A DNA stretch of 16,565 nt from an uncultured Verrucomicrobiota bacterium. GTDB taxonomy: Bacteria > Verrucomicrobiota > Verrucomicrobiae > Verrucomicrobiales > DEV007. The position numbers were made by a program, and so were the translations under genes. Every line of letters starts with the position of its first letter. The stretch's first letter is position 1. This document shows, one piece after another, positions 7,446 through 15,440 of this stretch. Below the pieces are notes generated by a model. It saw only the letters and a list, made by a program, of their open reading frames with translations. It made no database searches and was not told the origin of the DNA. The stretch covers positions 1-16,565 of the forward strand of contig CACJBM010000052.1 in assembly GCA_902591645.1 (NCBI GenBank), in the 5' to 3' direction.

Positions 7446-8966
7446 ATGGAACAGATGGCATCCTTTGATTCGCTAGGCCTCATTCCGCAACTTTTGAAAG
7501 CAGTTCAGAAGAAAGGGTACAAGGCGCCGACACCCATTCAGGCCAAGGCAATTCCTGCAATTTTATCAGGCCGTGATGTGATCGGTGGAGCACAGACAGG
7601 GACAGGCAAGACAGCGGCCTTCGTTTTGCCGATACTGCAGCAACTATTTCAGAACCGAACTAAGGACCGGTCTCCAAGAGCATTGATTCTGGCCCCAACG
7701 CGCGAGCTTGCAGCTCAGGTCGAAAGGTTCGTTGTCGATTATGGCAAAGGGTTAGGTGTTTATTCCTGTGCAATTTATGGAGGCGTTAAAATGGGCCCGC
7801 AAGTGGGTCTATTGAGGAGAGGAGTGGGCATTGTGGTTGCTACGCCTGGCCGCCTTTTGGACCATGCTCAAGGAGGAACCATTAATCTTTCGCGCGTTGA
7901 GACGTTTGTACTCGATGAAGCGGACCGGATGCTTGATATGGGCTTCATGCCTGACATTCGTAAGATCATAGCTTTACTTCCTGAGTCTCGGCAGAACCTC
8001 CTATTTTCAGCAACTTATTCTGATGAGATCAGAAGACTATCGAAGAAGCTCTTGGATGATCCGGAAAAAATAGAGGTTGCGAGACGGAACACGGCAGCAG
8101 AACAGGTCAGACAGATTGTTCATCCTGTCGAACAGAGCCGTAAACGTGAATTACTTGTGGAATTGATCGATTCTGGGGACTGGGATCAGGTCTTGGTTTT
8201 TGCGAGGACTAGGCACGGAGCGGAAAAACTTTCAAGGTACCTTTCAAAAGCTGGCGTTGATGCGGTGGCCATTCATGGGGACAAGTCTCAGGGACAAAGG
8301 ACCCGAGCACTGGACAGATTCAAGAAAGGTTCTGTCAGAGTCCTAGTCGCAACGGACGTTGCTTCTCGAGGCCTAGATATCAGGCAATTGCCTCGAGTCG
8401 TTAACTATGAATTACCTGACGTGGCTGAAGATTACGTGCATCGCATTGGACGGACGGGCCGTGCAGAGGAGAAGGGAGACGCGCACTCATTAGTTTGCAA
8501 AGCAGAGAGGAACAAACTTGCAGCCGTCGAACAACTACTTGAAAAGAAGATCGAAAGATCCGAGATTGCTGGGTTTGAAGGAGAATCAATAGAACAAGGA
8601 TTTTCATCTCAAAAGGGGCGTACAAGACAAAGGTCACGTAGCCGCTCCGGAAGAGGAGCTCCCAGAACCAGATCCAGACCAGAGAGGGGTCGGAGAGATT
8701 CAAAGCGGAAACGACCAGAGATTTCTAGAACTGACAAAGAGGAGGGGAAACCGAAGATTAAGAAGGCTCGTATAAAATCTAAGAGAGAATTTGATACAAA
8801 AAAGAAAACGGCGAGAGGGCCCAAGAAGGCCAGACCAGGTGAAACGCAGGAAGCGCGGCGAAAGCGAAAGCCCAAGTGGAGTACGGCGAGAAAGAAAGCA
8901 GCCAAGGTGAAGAGGGCTTCACCGGGATCAAAGGTGAAGAGAAAAGCTCCGAGAAAGAAAAGGTAA
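7446..8966 (+). CDS. rhlE: DEAD-box ATP-dependent RNA helicase, RhlE type, with long basic tail
   Basis: Unwinds RNA duplexes with ATP, typically in ribosome assembly and RNA turnover. The 506-residue product has the full motif set: Q motif (FDSLGL to TPIQ, 7-32), motif I AQTGTGKT (49-56), Ia PTRELA (84-89), Ib TPGR (133-136), II DEAD (157-160), III SAT (188-190), V VASRGLDI (305-312) and [10 protein letters not shown] (332-339). From about residue 388 to the end is a very Lys/Arg-rich, low-complexity extension with RSRSRS-like patches and histone-H1-like KKAAKVK runs, likely disordered and RNA-binding; such tails are common in this family but vary in length. ATG 7446 is used here; ATG 7455 (MASFDSLGL) aligns better with typical RhlE starts. 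It appears to be a single gene. Confidence 0.95.
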   Translation: MEQMASFDSLGLIPQLLKAVQKKGYKAPTPIQAKAIPAILSGRDVIGGAQTGTGKTAAFVLPILQQLFQNRTKDRSPRALILAPTRELAAQVERFVVDYGKGLGVYSCAIYGGVKMGPQVGLLRRGVGIVVATPGRLLDHAQGGTINLSRVETFVLDEADRMLDMGFMPDIRKIIALLPESRQNLLFSATYSDEIRRLSKKLLDDPEKIEVARRNTAAEQVRQIVHPVEQSRKRELLVELIDSGDWDQVLVFARTRHGAEKLSRYLSKAGVDAVAIHGDKSQGQRTRALDRFKKGSVRVLVATDVASRGLDIRQLPRVVNYELPDVAEDYVHRIGRTGRAEEKGDAHSLVCKAERNKLAAVEQLLEKKIERSEIAGFEGESIEQGFSSQKGRTRQRSRSRSGRGAPRTRSRPERGRRDSKRKRPEISRTDKEEGKPKIKKARIKSKREFDTKKKTARGPKKARPGETQEARRKRKPKWSTARKKAAKVKRASPGSKVKRKAPRKKR

Positions 8967-9009
8967 CAGGAGAGTCATTGAGCAACTGAGGCAATAGCTG
9001 AGTTATAAG

Positions 9010-9025
9010 TTCTCATTTATGAGAA
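9010..9025. repeat. Short perfect palindrome after the helicase gene
   Basis: TTCTCA-TTTA-TGAGAA forms a 6-bp stem (7 if the loop shrinks to two bases) with symmetric arms, 44 bases after the rhlE stop. It is followed by A-residues, not T-residues, so it does not fit a + strand terminator. It could be an operator for the downstream secreted-protein gene or an mRNA 3' structure. Confidence 0.3.
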
Positions 9026-9078
9026 AAAATACGTAAATTGAGACTCATTTTCTGTAAAAAATTTGATTGTCTTTCATT

Positions 9079-9095
9079 AAGGAGGCATATTCCTG
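9079..9095 (+). promoter_or_regulatory. Strong Shine-Dalgarno AAGGAGG positioned for a CTG start
   Basis: AAGGAGG (9079-9085) is the best ribosome binding site in the window. It stands 19 bases from the ATG at 9105, too far for normal use, but exactly 7 bases before an in-frame CTG at 9093. Starting there adds four residues (LHSL, with initiator Met) to the secreted protein. This makes CTG 9093 a serious alternative start. Confidence 0.5.
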
Positions 9096-9104
9096 CACTC
9101 CCTT

Positions 9105-9599
9105 ATGAAGGAACGAATTCAAGCATTCATTAGTTTTCTTAGACCGAGCCTCTTTGTTCCATTGGTTTTCTTCATCGTTACTATCAATTGTGAACTGAGG
9201 GCCGCTGACGAGGAGCTTAAAATATCGGAAAGCCTTGCGTCCGATGTGGAGGAATTAAATGTAATCGTTTATCGGTACCAGTTAGCCGGTGGCTGGTTCA
9301 GTGAATCCGACAATGCAAAATTTATCCTTACTCGTTTAGCGATGGCTCATGGTGACTTTGGTCTTCCAAGATTAGTGCATCCTAGGGAAGGGCGATTCAT
9401 AGCAGTTACTGCTCAAACTCCTCCCCAAAATCAAAAATGGGTTTATTGGAATAATTCGACGAGAAGATTTCAATTATGGAGAGGCGTTGCGCCTCATGAC
9501 GTTCAGATAGTGACTCGTTTTCTGAGAGACAAAGAAAAGACTTTGACGGCCAAAGTTGATAAGATTTCCCTTAAGAAGAAAGCAGCCAAGGCCAATTAG
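9105..9599 (+). CDS. Small secreted protein of unknown function
   Basis: I do not recognise a family. The 164-residue product starts with a basic n-region and a hydrophobic core (LFVPLVFFIVTI) ending in LRA-AD, which fits a Sec signal peptide cleaved near residue 33-34. The mature part of about 130 residues is soluble-looking, with an aromatic-rich middle (YRYQLAGGWF, KWVYWNNSTRRFQLWRG) suggesting beta structure, and a basic tail (SLKKKAAKAN). No catalytic motif is evident, and it has no cysteines after the signal region. A CTG at 9093 with an ideal ribosome binding site may be the true start. It lies alone between the helicase and the TonB receptor genes, all on the same strand. The coding call is supported by the signal peptide and the upstream Shine-Dalgarno. 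Confidence 0.75.
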   Translation: MKERIQAFISFLRPSLFVPLVFFIVTINCELRAADEELKISESLASDVEELNVIVYRYQLAGGWFSESDNAKFILTRLAMAHGDFGLPRLVHPREGRFIAVTAQTPPQNQKWVYWNNSTRRFQLWRGVAPHDVQIVTRFLRDKEKTLTAKVDKISLKKKAAKAN

Positions 9600-9626
9600 G
9601 TTCAGCCGTAGTACTATCCTTAGTAA

Positions 9627-9646
9627 AAAACCAATTGATGGGTTTT
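9627..9646 (+). terminator. Weak hairpin after the secreted-protein gene
   Basis: AAAACC (9627-9632) pairs with GGTTTT (9641-9646) around an AATTGATG loop. The stem is short and AT-rich and the only T-run is the arm itself, so termination would be weak. A TTGACC at 9645-9650 overlaps it and might be a -35 element for the TonB receptor gene, but no good -10 follows at the right distance. Confidence 0.25.
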
Positions 9647-9696
9647 GACCTAATAAAAAGTAAAGTTGTTAGTTATGTATTAATTGCACTGGTATC

Positions 9697-11799
9697 ATGC
9701 GCTACTTAATTCCCATACTTTATATCAGTACTTGCCAATTATTTGCTGATAGTGCAGGAGATTCACAGGAACTTGAATCGATCACCGTCACAGCGACACG
9801 GTTCAATGAGTTGGTCAATGACGTTCCTCATGACGTCCACTTGATTGACGAGCTTGACATTCTTGAGGACATGCCGCGGAGTCTGCCCGAGACATTTCGT
9901 TCTGATCCTGGTGTCCTTGTGCAGAAAACTGCAAATGGGAAAGGTTCACCTTTCATACGTGGATTTACAGGTTTCAGAAATTTACTTTTAATCGATGGAA
10001 TTAGACTCAATAACGCGGCTTTCCGTGAAGGGCCTAACCAGTACTGGGCAACTGTTGATCCGCTCAGTGCATCCAGAGTTGAACTCATTAAGGGGCAGGG
10101 ATCTGTCCTTTATGGGAGCGATGCTATTGGTGGAACAGTAAATGTGATTACTAAGAATGCTGACCCATTAACATATCGCGAAGATGAATTATTTAGCGAA
10201 GGAAGGATTCTTTATCGGGGCTCCTCTGCTGAGCAGAGTCATACTGGAAGGGCCGAGGGAATTGTGGGCATCGGCCAAAGCACTGGCGTCATTCTGGGAT
10301 ACACCGACCGTAGAATTGGAAACATAAAAGCTTCTGGCCTAGGAGAGCTTCCCCGTACAGGTTTTGATGAGGTAGGTTTTGATTTGAGAATGGATCATTA
10401 CTTTAGGGAAAATGTGAGGGGCACTTTTGCTTATCAACAATTTGAGCAGAATGATTTATGGAGAGTTCACAAAACCATATATGGACGTTCTTGGGAAGGC
10501 ACTTCAGTTGGTCGGGAATTGCGCCGGTCTGGCGATCAGTCGCGCAGATTGGCATATGCGCAAATCAAAGCGGATGACCTAGACGGTCCAATCCAGAAAA
10601 TACATACTAGTCTATCATGGCATAATCATGAAGAGAGTCGTTACCGTGTTAAATCTAGCGGCAAGGCAGACCAACAAGGATTTGATTTGGATAGTCTGGG
10701 AGCCTGGGTGCAATTAGAAAGTGATACGGGGATAGGCAAATTAATCTATGGAACTAGTTATTATCGGGACCAAGCGGATACTTTTCGAAATGATCTTGAT
10801 CAGGAAGGAAATGTTATAAGGGAAAGAATTCAGGGTCCTTTTGGAGATGATTCAACGTACGAACAGTTTGGGGTTTTCATTCAGGATCAAATCAATGTGA
10901 CTGATCATTTTAACATCCATTTTGGGAGCCGTTTTACTCATGTCATTGCTGATATTGGTAATTTCGAGGATCCAGTTTCAAAGAATGCCAGCTCAATGAA
11001 AAATGATTGGGATGACGTATCGAGTAGTTTCAGGGGAATCTACAAGGTAGGGAGTAACGGGAAATTCAAAGTTTTTGGTGGAGCTTCGCAAGGTTTCAGA
11101 GCCCCCAATTTTTCTGATCTTTCGAGATTAGATTCGGCAAGATCCAACGAAATTGAAACACCTTCTCCAGATCTTGATCCTGAAAAATTTCTTTCCTACG
11201 AGTTAGGATCTCGCTTTGATGATAATAAGTTAAGTGCGGGCATCTCTATTTTCTATACAGACATTAGAGACATGATAGTTCGCACACCGACAGGTAGGGT
11301 CATTGAGGACGAATTAGAGGTAATCAAAAAGAATGGTTCAGAGGGTCACGTTTATGGCATTGAGTTGGACGCTTCCTATGACATAAGTGACCGTTTTAGA
11401 GCTTTCGGCTCCTTTGCGTTTAATGATGGAATGGCAGATACTTTTCCCGATTCCTCAGTCTCATCACGTAGTGAACCTATTAGCCGGCTCCTTCCCCCTT
11501 CAGGGATCCTTGGATTGAGATATAAATTATCCGACTCTCAATGGCTTGAATTGAGTAGTTTTATTGCTGCCAAACAAGATAATTTGAATACACGTGATAA
11601 GGGCGATACTCAGAGAATACCGCCTGGTGGTACTCCTGGATATACTGTCTTCAATTTGAGGTATGGGTTCCAGCTAAGTGAACAATTGTTGCTGACATTG
11701 TCTCTAGAAAACATCACTGACGAGGAATACCGCATTCATGGCTCGGGTCAGAATGAGCCTGGGATCAACTTTGTTTTTGGGGCCTCGATGACTTTTTAG
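9697..11799 (+). CDS. TonB-dependent outer-membrane receptor, heme/siderophore-like
   Basis: An outer-membrane beta-barrel that takes up a scarce ligand using TonB energy. The 700-residue product has a signal peptide (MRYLIPILYISTCQLFA, cleavage near 17), a TonB-box-like ESITVTATR (27-35), and a plug domain at about 40-152 with SPFIRGF, LLLIDGIRLNNAAF and the GSVLYGSDAIGGTVNVIT signature. A 22-strand-type barrel follows, with the YELGSRF, LSLENITDEEYR and terminal GASMTF patterns; the last residue is Phe, as expected for BAM-assisted insertion. The plug phrase PNQYWATVDPLSASRVELIKG resembles heme/hemoglobin-type receptors more than SusC proteins, and no SusD partner is present. The ligand is not predictable from sequence alone. 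ATG 9697 has no clear Shine-Dalgarno. The protease-like gene follows after 80 bases. Confidence 0.93.
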   Translation: MRYLIPILYISTCQLFADSAGDSQELESITVTATRFNELVNDVPHDVHLIDELDILEDMPRSLPETFRSDPGVLVQKTANGKGSPFIRGFTGFRNLLLIDGIRLNNAAFREGPNQYWATVDPLSASRVELIKGQGSVLYGSDAIGGTVNVITKNADPLTYREDELFSEGRILYRGSSAEQSHTGRAEGIVGIGQSTGVILGYTDRRIGNIKASGLGELPRTGFDEVGFDLRMDHYFRENVRGTFAYQQFEQNDLWRVHKTIYGRSWEGTSVGRELRRSGDQSRRLAYAQIKADDLDGPIQKIHTSLSWHNHEESRYRVKSSGKADQQGFDLDSLGAWVQLESDTGIGKLIYGTSYYRDQADTFRNDLDQEGNVIRERIQGPFGDDSTYEQFGVFIQDQINVTDHFNIHFGSRFTHVIADIGNFEDPVSKNASSMKNDWDDVSSSFRGIYKVGSNGKFKVFGGASQGFRAPNFSDLSRLDSARSNEIETPSPDLDPEKFLSYELGSRFDDNKLSAGISIFYTDIRDMIVRTPTGRVIEDELEVIKKNGSEGHVYGIELDASYDISDRFRAFGSFAFNDGMADTFPDSSVSSRSEPISRLLPPSGILGLRYKLSDSQWLELSSFIAAKQDNLNTRDKGDTQRIPPGGTPGYTVFNLRYGFQLSEQLLLTLSLENITDEEYRIHGSGQNEPGINFVFGASMTF

Positions 11800-11879
11800 A
11801 TTTAATTCAGGCAAAACTACACCCGGAATTGAGCTCCTTTCTATTGATCACGAAGCAGATCCGAGCAAGAATCTACATT

Positions 11880-13319
11880 ATGAAGTTTGCATCCTTTTCT
11901 TTGGCTTTGCTTTTTTTGATCCGAGTTGTCCAAGCTGATCCTACCCACTATTTAGTTCTTAGCTCTGAGAGTACCGCTTCTGACCCTGCATGGAAAAAGG
12001 TCATCAATGCATTGGAGTCTAAATATGAATCTTCTAAGGCAATGCATTTTCCAGATGGAAAACCTGAAGGGATACTCGAGGAACTCAGAAAAATAAAACC
12101 GAGATACACATGCTTTGTAGCTAAGCATCCTGAAGTGACGAGGGCTATGGTTGCAAAGATTCATCAACTCACCAGAAAAATTGATGAGGACCCGTATACT
12201 GATACTATCTGGGGTATTCTTACGGGGTATGATTCCGAAAATGCTTTGAGTATTGCAAAGACACTAAAGCCTCTGACCATTGAACGTGTCGCCTCGGGGA
12301 CCGAGTTGGCACTTGAGCATTGTTTGGAGGGAGTCTGGCACTGCGAATTAAAAAAGGGAAAGATTGTCCGAAAAAATAGGAATCAGGATCCCATTGAATC
12401 GAGTGGACCAGCCGATAGTACTGAGGCACTGGCAAAGACGCTCACAGAATACAAGGCCCAACTCTTTGTCACTTCTGGTCACGCAACCGAGAGGGGCTGG
12501 CAGATCGGATTTTCTTACCGAAACGGTTACTTTAAGAGCAAGAATGGAAACCTTTTTGGTCAGGACATGAAAGGAAAAAAGATTGCAATAAATTCGCCAA
12601 ATCCAAAAGTTTATATGCCGATTGGCAATTGTTTGATGGGCCACATTGACGATCAACAGGCGATGGCACTGGCATGGTTAAAGAGTGGAGGAGTGAGGCA
12701 GATGCTTGGTTACACTGTACCGACCTGGTACGGTTACGCAGGTTGGGGCTGTTTGGATTATTTTGTTGAACAGCCAGGAAGATACACTTTCGCGGAAGCG
12801 TTCTTTGCTAATCAACATGCCCTCATTCATCGTTTGGAAACATTCTTTCCTGGTCTTGCGAGTAAGAAAATGGCAGATCCGAACCAGGCCACTTCTATTG
12901 GATCCAAAGTAAAGCTGACCGAGGCGGCCACGCACGCGGGTCTCCGCGCCCAGGATGCTGCGGGTCTTCTCTTTGACAGAGACTCAGTTGTTTTTTATGG
13001 AGATCCTGGATGGGATGCAAAACTGGCCAAGGGAGAACGTGCCTACGAGCAGTCTTTAAACAGAGAAGATTCCATATATACTTTTAAGATAACCCCAACC
13101 AGAGGTAAGAAATCTTTTGAGCCTATTAATACTAATGGCTCTCAGAGAGGGTGGCGTCCGATTGTGCAATATTTCCCCAAAAGGATTGGAAATTTTGAGA
13201 TTCTTGAAGGTAGCGAATTAGAGCCAGTGCTGACCGATGACTTTATCCTCATACCCAATCCCAAGTCCTGTGACCCTACAAAGGATTATAAAGTTGTTTT
13301 CAAAGCATCTCTCCTGTAG
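11880..13319 (+). CDS. Secreted clan CD (C25 gingipain-like) cysteine-protease-like protein
   Basis: I chose ATG 11880 rather than the TTG at 11829 because it begins a clean Sec signal peptide (MKFASFSLALLFLIRVVQA, then DPTHY). Within the 479-residue product, a hydrophobic strand ending in LFVTSGHATERGW places H201, and a second ending in VYMPIGNCLMGHID places C251. This order and context (strand-His-small, then strand-Cys) is the His/Cys dyad pattern of clan CD peptidases such as gingipains and caspases. A later VVFYGDPGWD (about 370-379) resembles the GDP motif near the end of C25 catalytic domains. I recall similar unnamed proteins in planctomycetes and verrucomicrobia, which I cannot check here. 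No type IX sorting domain is visible. Clan assignment is inference; it could be a non-peptidase relative. It ends 10 bases from the convergent methyltransferase gene. Confidence 0.75.
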   Translation: MKFASFSLALLFLIRVVQADPTHYLVLSSESTASDPAWKKVINALESKYESSKAMHFPDGKPEGILEELRKIKPRYTCFVAKHPEVTRAMVAKIHQLTRKIDEDPYTDTIWGILTGYDSENALSIAKTLKPLTIERVASGTELALEHCLEGVWHCELKKGKIVRKNRNQDPIESSGPADSTEALAKTLTEYKAQLFVTSGHATERGWQIGFSYRNGYFKSKNGNLFGQDMKGKKIAINSPNPKVYMPIGNCLMGHIDDQQAMALAWLKSGGVRQMLGYTVPTWYGYAGWGCLDYFVEQPGRYTFAEAFFANQHALIHRLETFFPGLASKKMADPNQATSIGSKVKLTEAATHAGLRAQDAAGLLFDRDSVVFYGDPGWDAKLAKGERAYEQSLNREDSIYTFKITPTRGKKSFEPINTNGSQRGWRPIVQYFPKRIGNFEILEGSELEPVLTDDFILIPNPKSCDPTKDYKVVFKASLL

Positions 13320-13329
13320 CAATGATTTT

Positions 13330-13980
13330 CTAATCGAAGGGGGCTGCAGTTTTCTGGTACAAGCCAAACTCATCATCTCCTAGGTAGATCAAACAAAGTG
13401 CCCCGTCAGCCGCAATTGCCTGAAAAAATTCGAGGACAAATTCCTGTTCACCAGGCCACGGATAAATGAAGAAAATATCCACTTCATCGAGATCAGCATC
13501 CATCCCTTCATAACTTGGTCTCGATCCGTTACTTTCTCGGTAAGTGTAATTTTCAGGCCTGATAAGTTCAGCCCCGCCAGAGCCTTCATAACATTCAAAC
13601 CCTTCTGGCATGTAATCGCGTTCGATGATAGTGACCGATATATTTGAGTCTTCAGCGAGTTTTCTGGAAGCTTCAATCAGTGACGGTTCGATTTCTATAC
13701 CATATGATTCGTATCCTAATAGAGAAGCTAGACAAGTGCCTACACCGTAGCCGCTTCCCCATTCGCAGTACACTTTGCCCAAACATAAATCGCTGTCCTT
13801 TATGGCAGAGAGCCAATGGTAGAGCAGTTCATCATTGCAGGGAATGAACCGGGGAACTTTACGGTTCTTTTCAGTTTCAAAAAGTTCATCAATTCGGAGA
13901 TTGGCTTCAATGAGATAGTTTTTAACTGTCTCAGGAAGCTTTTTTTTCTCGATTTTTAGATCAATTTCTTCGATTGGCAC
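13330..13980 (-). CDS. SAM-dependent methyltransferase-like protein
   Basis: A 216-residue cytoplasmic protein with a class I methyltransferase core. Motif I is seen as YCEWGSGYGVGT (71-82), and the acidic end of strand 2 as YGIEIEPS (93-100), with E96 or E98 positioned to hold the SAM ribose. RDYMPEGF (121-128) fits the motif II/III acidic position, and VDIFFIYPWPGEQ (167-179) takes the place of motif IV. The PWPGE motif recurs in small uncharacterised methyltransferases; the substrate is unknown. The GTG start at 13980 is fixed on the upstream side by an in-frame TGA at 13986-13984, and no ATG occurs in the N-terminal part. The helical N-terminus (1-45) is charged. It is convergent with the protease-like gene and divergent from the PQQ-like gene, so it is a monocistronic orphan. 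Confidence 0.8.
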   Translation of the reverse strand: MPIEEIDLKIEKKKLPETVKNYLIEANLRIDELFETEKNRKVPRFIPCNDELLYHWLSAIKDSDLCLGKVYCEWGSGYGVGTCLASLLGYESYGIEIEPSLIEASRKLAEDSNISVTIIERDYMPEGFECYEGSGGAELIRPENYTYRESNGSRPSYEGMDADLDEVDIFFIYPWPGEQEFVLEFFQAIAADGALCLIYLGDDEFGLYQKTAAPFD

Positions 13981-14041
13981 AAGTCACAGATTATCACACG
14001 GGAATCGTCTGTTTGTCGAAGAAAATGCGATTACGAGTCAG

Positions 14042-14071
14042 TTGCATCGGCGACCCCTTCATGATTATATT
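14042..14071 (+). promoter_or_regulatory. Possible promoter abutting the PQQ-like gene
   Basis: TTGCAT (14042-14047) and TATATT (14066-14071) are separated by 18 bases. The -10 is good, the -35 poor. The -10 ends five bases before ATG 14077, so transcription would begin at or near the start codon, implying a leaderless mRNA. Confidence 0.25.
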
Positions 14072-14076
14072 TGGGA

Positions 14077-15291
14077 ATGAGGATTTCCCTAACAATTATA
14101 CTTTCGGGTATCATTTCTTCGCTTGATGCCGCTGACTGGCCAAATTGGCAGGGCCCAAATTATAATGGCATTTCATCTGAGACTGAATGGGACCCTGACA
14201 AGATAGGTAATGTGATTTGGAAGGCACAGGTTGGTGTCGGATTTGCCGGGGTATCTGTTTCCAAGGGAAGACTCTACACGTTAGGCCATGACGGAAAGCG
14301 AAGGGATGGCTCTGAAACAGTTTATTGTTTTGATGCGAAGACCGGTAAAGAGATTTGGTCTGACACATATAAGGCAGAATTATTACCTCGGCTTCATGAG
14401 GGAGGTCCGGCAGCTACTCCCACAGTGCACCTTGGAAAGGTTTACTCGTTGGGAAAGGATGGAAAATTTAAATCATACAATGCAAAAGATGGGAAAAAAC
14501 TTTGGGAGAGAGATCTACTCAAAGATTCAGCTATGCAGAAACCTGCTGAGTGGGGCTTTGCCGGATCTCCACTCATTGTTGGTGAAATGATAGTGGTCGA
14601 GGCTGCCCATACCATTGCTTATTCTTTGAGAGAAGGCGAAATTATTTGGAAAAGTGAACGGTTCAAACCAGCATATGCTAGCCCGGTTTTATTCAATTTT
14701 GGAGGCAAGGACTTACTCATTACATTGAAGACGGAAGGCCTAGTTATTCTCGAAGCCAGTACCGGTAAGACGGTCACGATTAATGAATGGAAGACAAGAT
14801 TCAGTACGAATGCGACGACACCCATGGTTATTGATAATAAAGTGTTTATCTCGACCGGTTATGGTCGTGGTTGTGGGCTTTATAATTTTGATGGGAAAAG
14901 ATTAAAGGAAGTGTACAGCAATAAAGCTATCAGCAATCACATGGCAAATTGTGTTGTCATTGATAAACACCTGTACGGCATCAGTGGCAATACGCATGGT
15001 GCGGAGAAGAAAGAACTAGTTTGCATGGAATTTGAAACGGGGAAGGTGAAATGGAAAGAAGGTGGTTTTGGTTGTGGCACAGTGACCGCTGCTGACGGTA
15101 AGCTTATAGTATTTAGTGAGCGCGGAGAACTTGCGGTTGGTGTTGCATCACCAAAAAAATTTGAAAGCTTGGCCCGCGAGCAAGTTAATCGAGGCCGGTG
15201 CTGGACCGTTCCTGTCCTCTCAAATGGTATTATTTACACGAGGAATGCATCAGGTAATCTGGTAGCTGTTGGTGTTGGCAAAGGTTCCTGA
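14077..15291 (+). CDS. Secreted PQQ-like beta-propeller repeat protein
   Basis: The upstream TTG (14071) opens the frame, but ATG 14077 begins a proper signal peptide (MRISLTIILSGIISSLDA, then ADW). The mature protein starts with DWPNWQGPNYNGIS, the recurrent opening of PVC-group PQQ-like outer proteins. Through its 404 residues run blades of the type YCFDAKTGKEIWSD, KSYNAKDGKKLWERD, YSLREGEIIWKS, CMEFETGKVKWKEG and, last, GIIYTRNASGNLVAV, consistent with a seven- or eight-bladed propeller. No heme c motif (CxxCH) or quinoprotein dehydrogenase active-site motif is evident, so a structural or binding role in the periplasm or at the surface is more likely than alcohol dehydrogenase activity. 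It ends in TGA, the only TGA stop among the otherwise intact genes here. It is divergent from the methyltransferase gene. Confidence 0.9.
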   Translation: MRISLTIILSGIISSLDAADWPNWQGPNYNGISSETEWDPDKIGNVIWKAQVGVGFAGVSVSKGRLYTLGHDGKRRDGSETVYCFDAKTGKEIWSDTYKAELLPRLHEGGPAATPTVHLGKVYSLGKDGKFKSYNAKDGKKLWERDLLKDSAMQKPAEWGFAGSPLIVGEMIVVEAAHTIAYSLREGEIIWKSERFKPAYASPVLFNFGGKDLLITLKTEGLVILEASTGKTVTINEWKTRFSTNATTPMVIDNKVFISTGYGRGCGLYNFDGKRLKEVYSNKAISNHMANCVVIDKHLYGISGNTHGAEKKELVCMEFETGKVKWKEGGFGCGTVTAADGKLIVFSERGELAVGVASPKKFESLAREQVNRGRCWTVPVLSNGIIYTRNASGNLVAVGVGKGS

Positions 15292-15359
15292 GTTTATTTT
15301 CTGGTAGTTTCATATCAGGGAGTTAACCATTTTAAATATGGGGTCAATGGTGCGATTTC

Positions 15360-15388
15360 TTGTAAGGCTTAACTAAAATATTTATTAA
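15360..15388 (+). promoter_or_regulatory. Possible promoter for leader ORF and pepA
   Basis: TTGTAA (15360-15365) and TATTAA (15383-15388) are 17 bases apart, each matching four of six consensus positions. Initiation about 7 bases on would leave a leader of roughly 13 bases before the 15408 ATG, just enough for the GGAG at 15399-15402. Confidence 0.3.
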
Positions 15389-15407
15389 AGCACTTTACGG
15401 AGTAGTC

Positions 15408-15440
15408 ATGACCCAAGAAATAAAAATAATAATCCTATGA
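15408..15440 (+). CDS. Ten-codon leader ORF overlapping the pepA start
   Basis: ATG 15408 with GGAG (15399-15402) five bases before it encodes MTQEIKIIIL and stops at TGA 15438-15440, which overlaps the pepA ATG (15437-15439) as ATGA. The pepA start itself has only an AT-rich stretch upstream with no Shine-Dalgarno. The arrangement is what translational coupling through a leader peptide looks like. It is too short for homology to confirm, and three consecutive Ile codons (ATA, ATA, ATC) could arise by chance in AT-rich sequence. Confidence 0.4.
   Translation: MTQEIKIIIL

Noticed and set aside
8609..8905. Minus-strand ORF opposite the helicase tail
   Set aside because: It is a hydrophobic mirror of the Lys/Arg-rich tail codons with no start signal or family match.
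11829..11879. TTG 11829 as the start of the protease-like gene
   Set aside because: The extra 17 residues precede a complete signal peptide that begins at ATG 11880.
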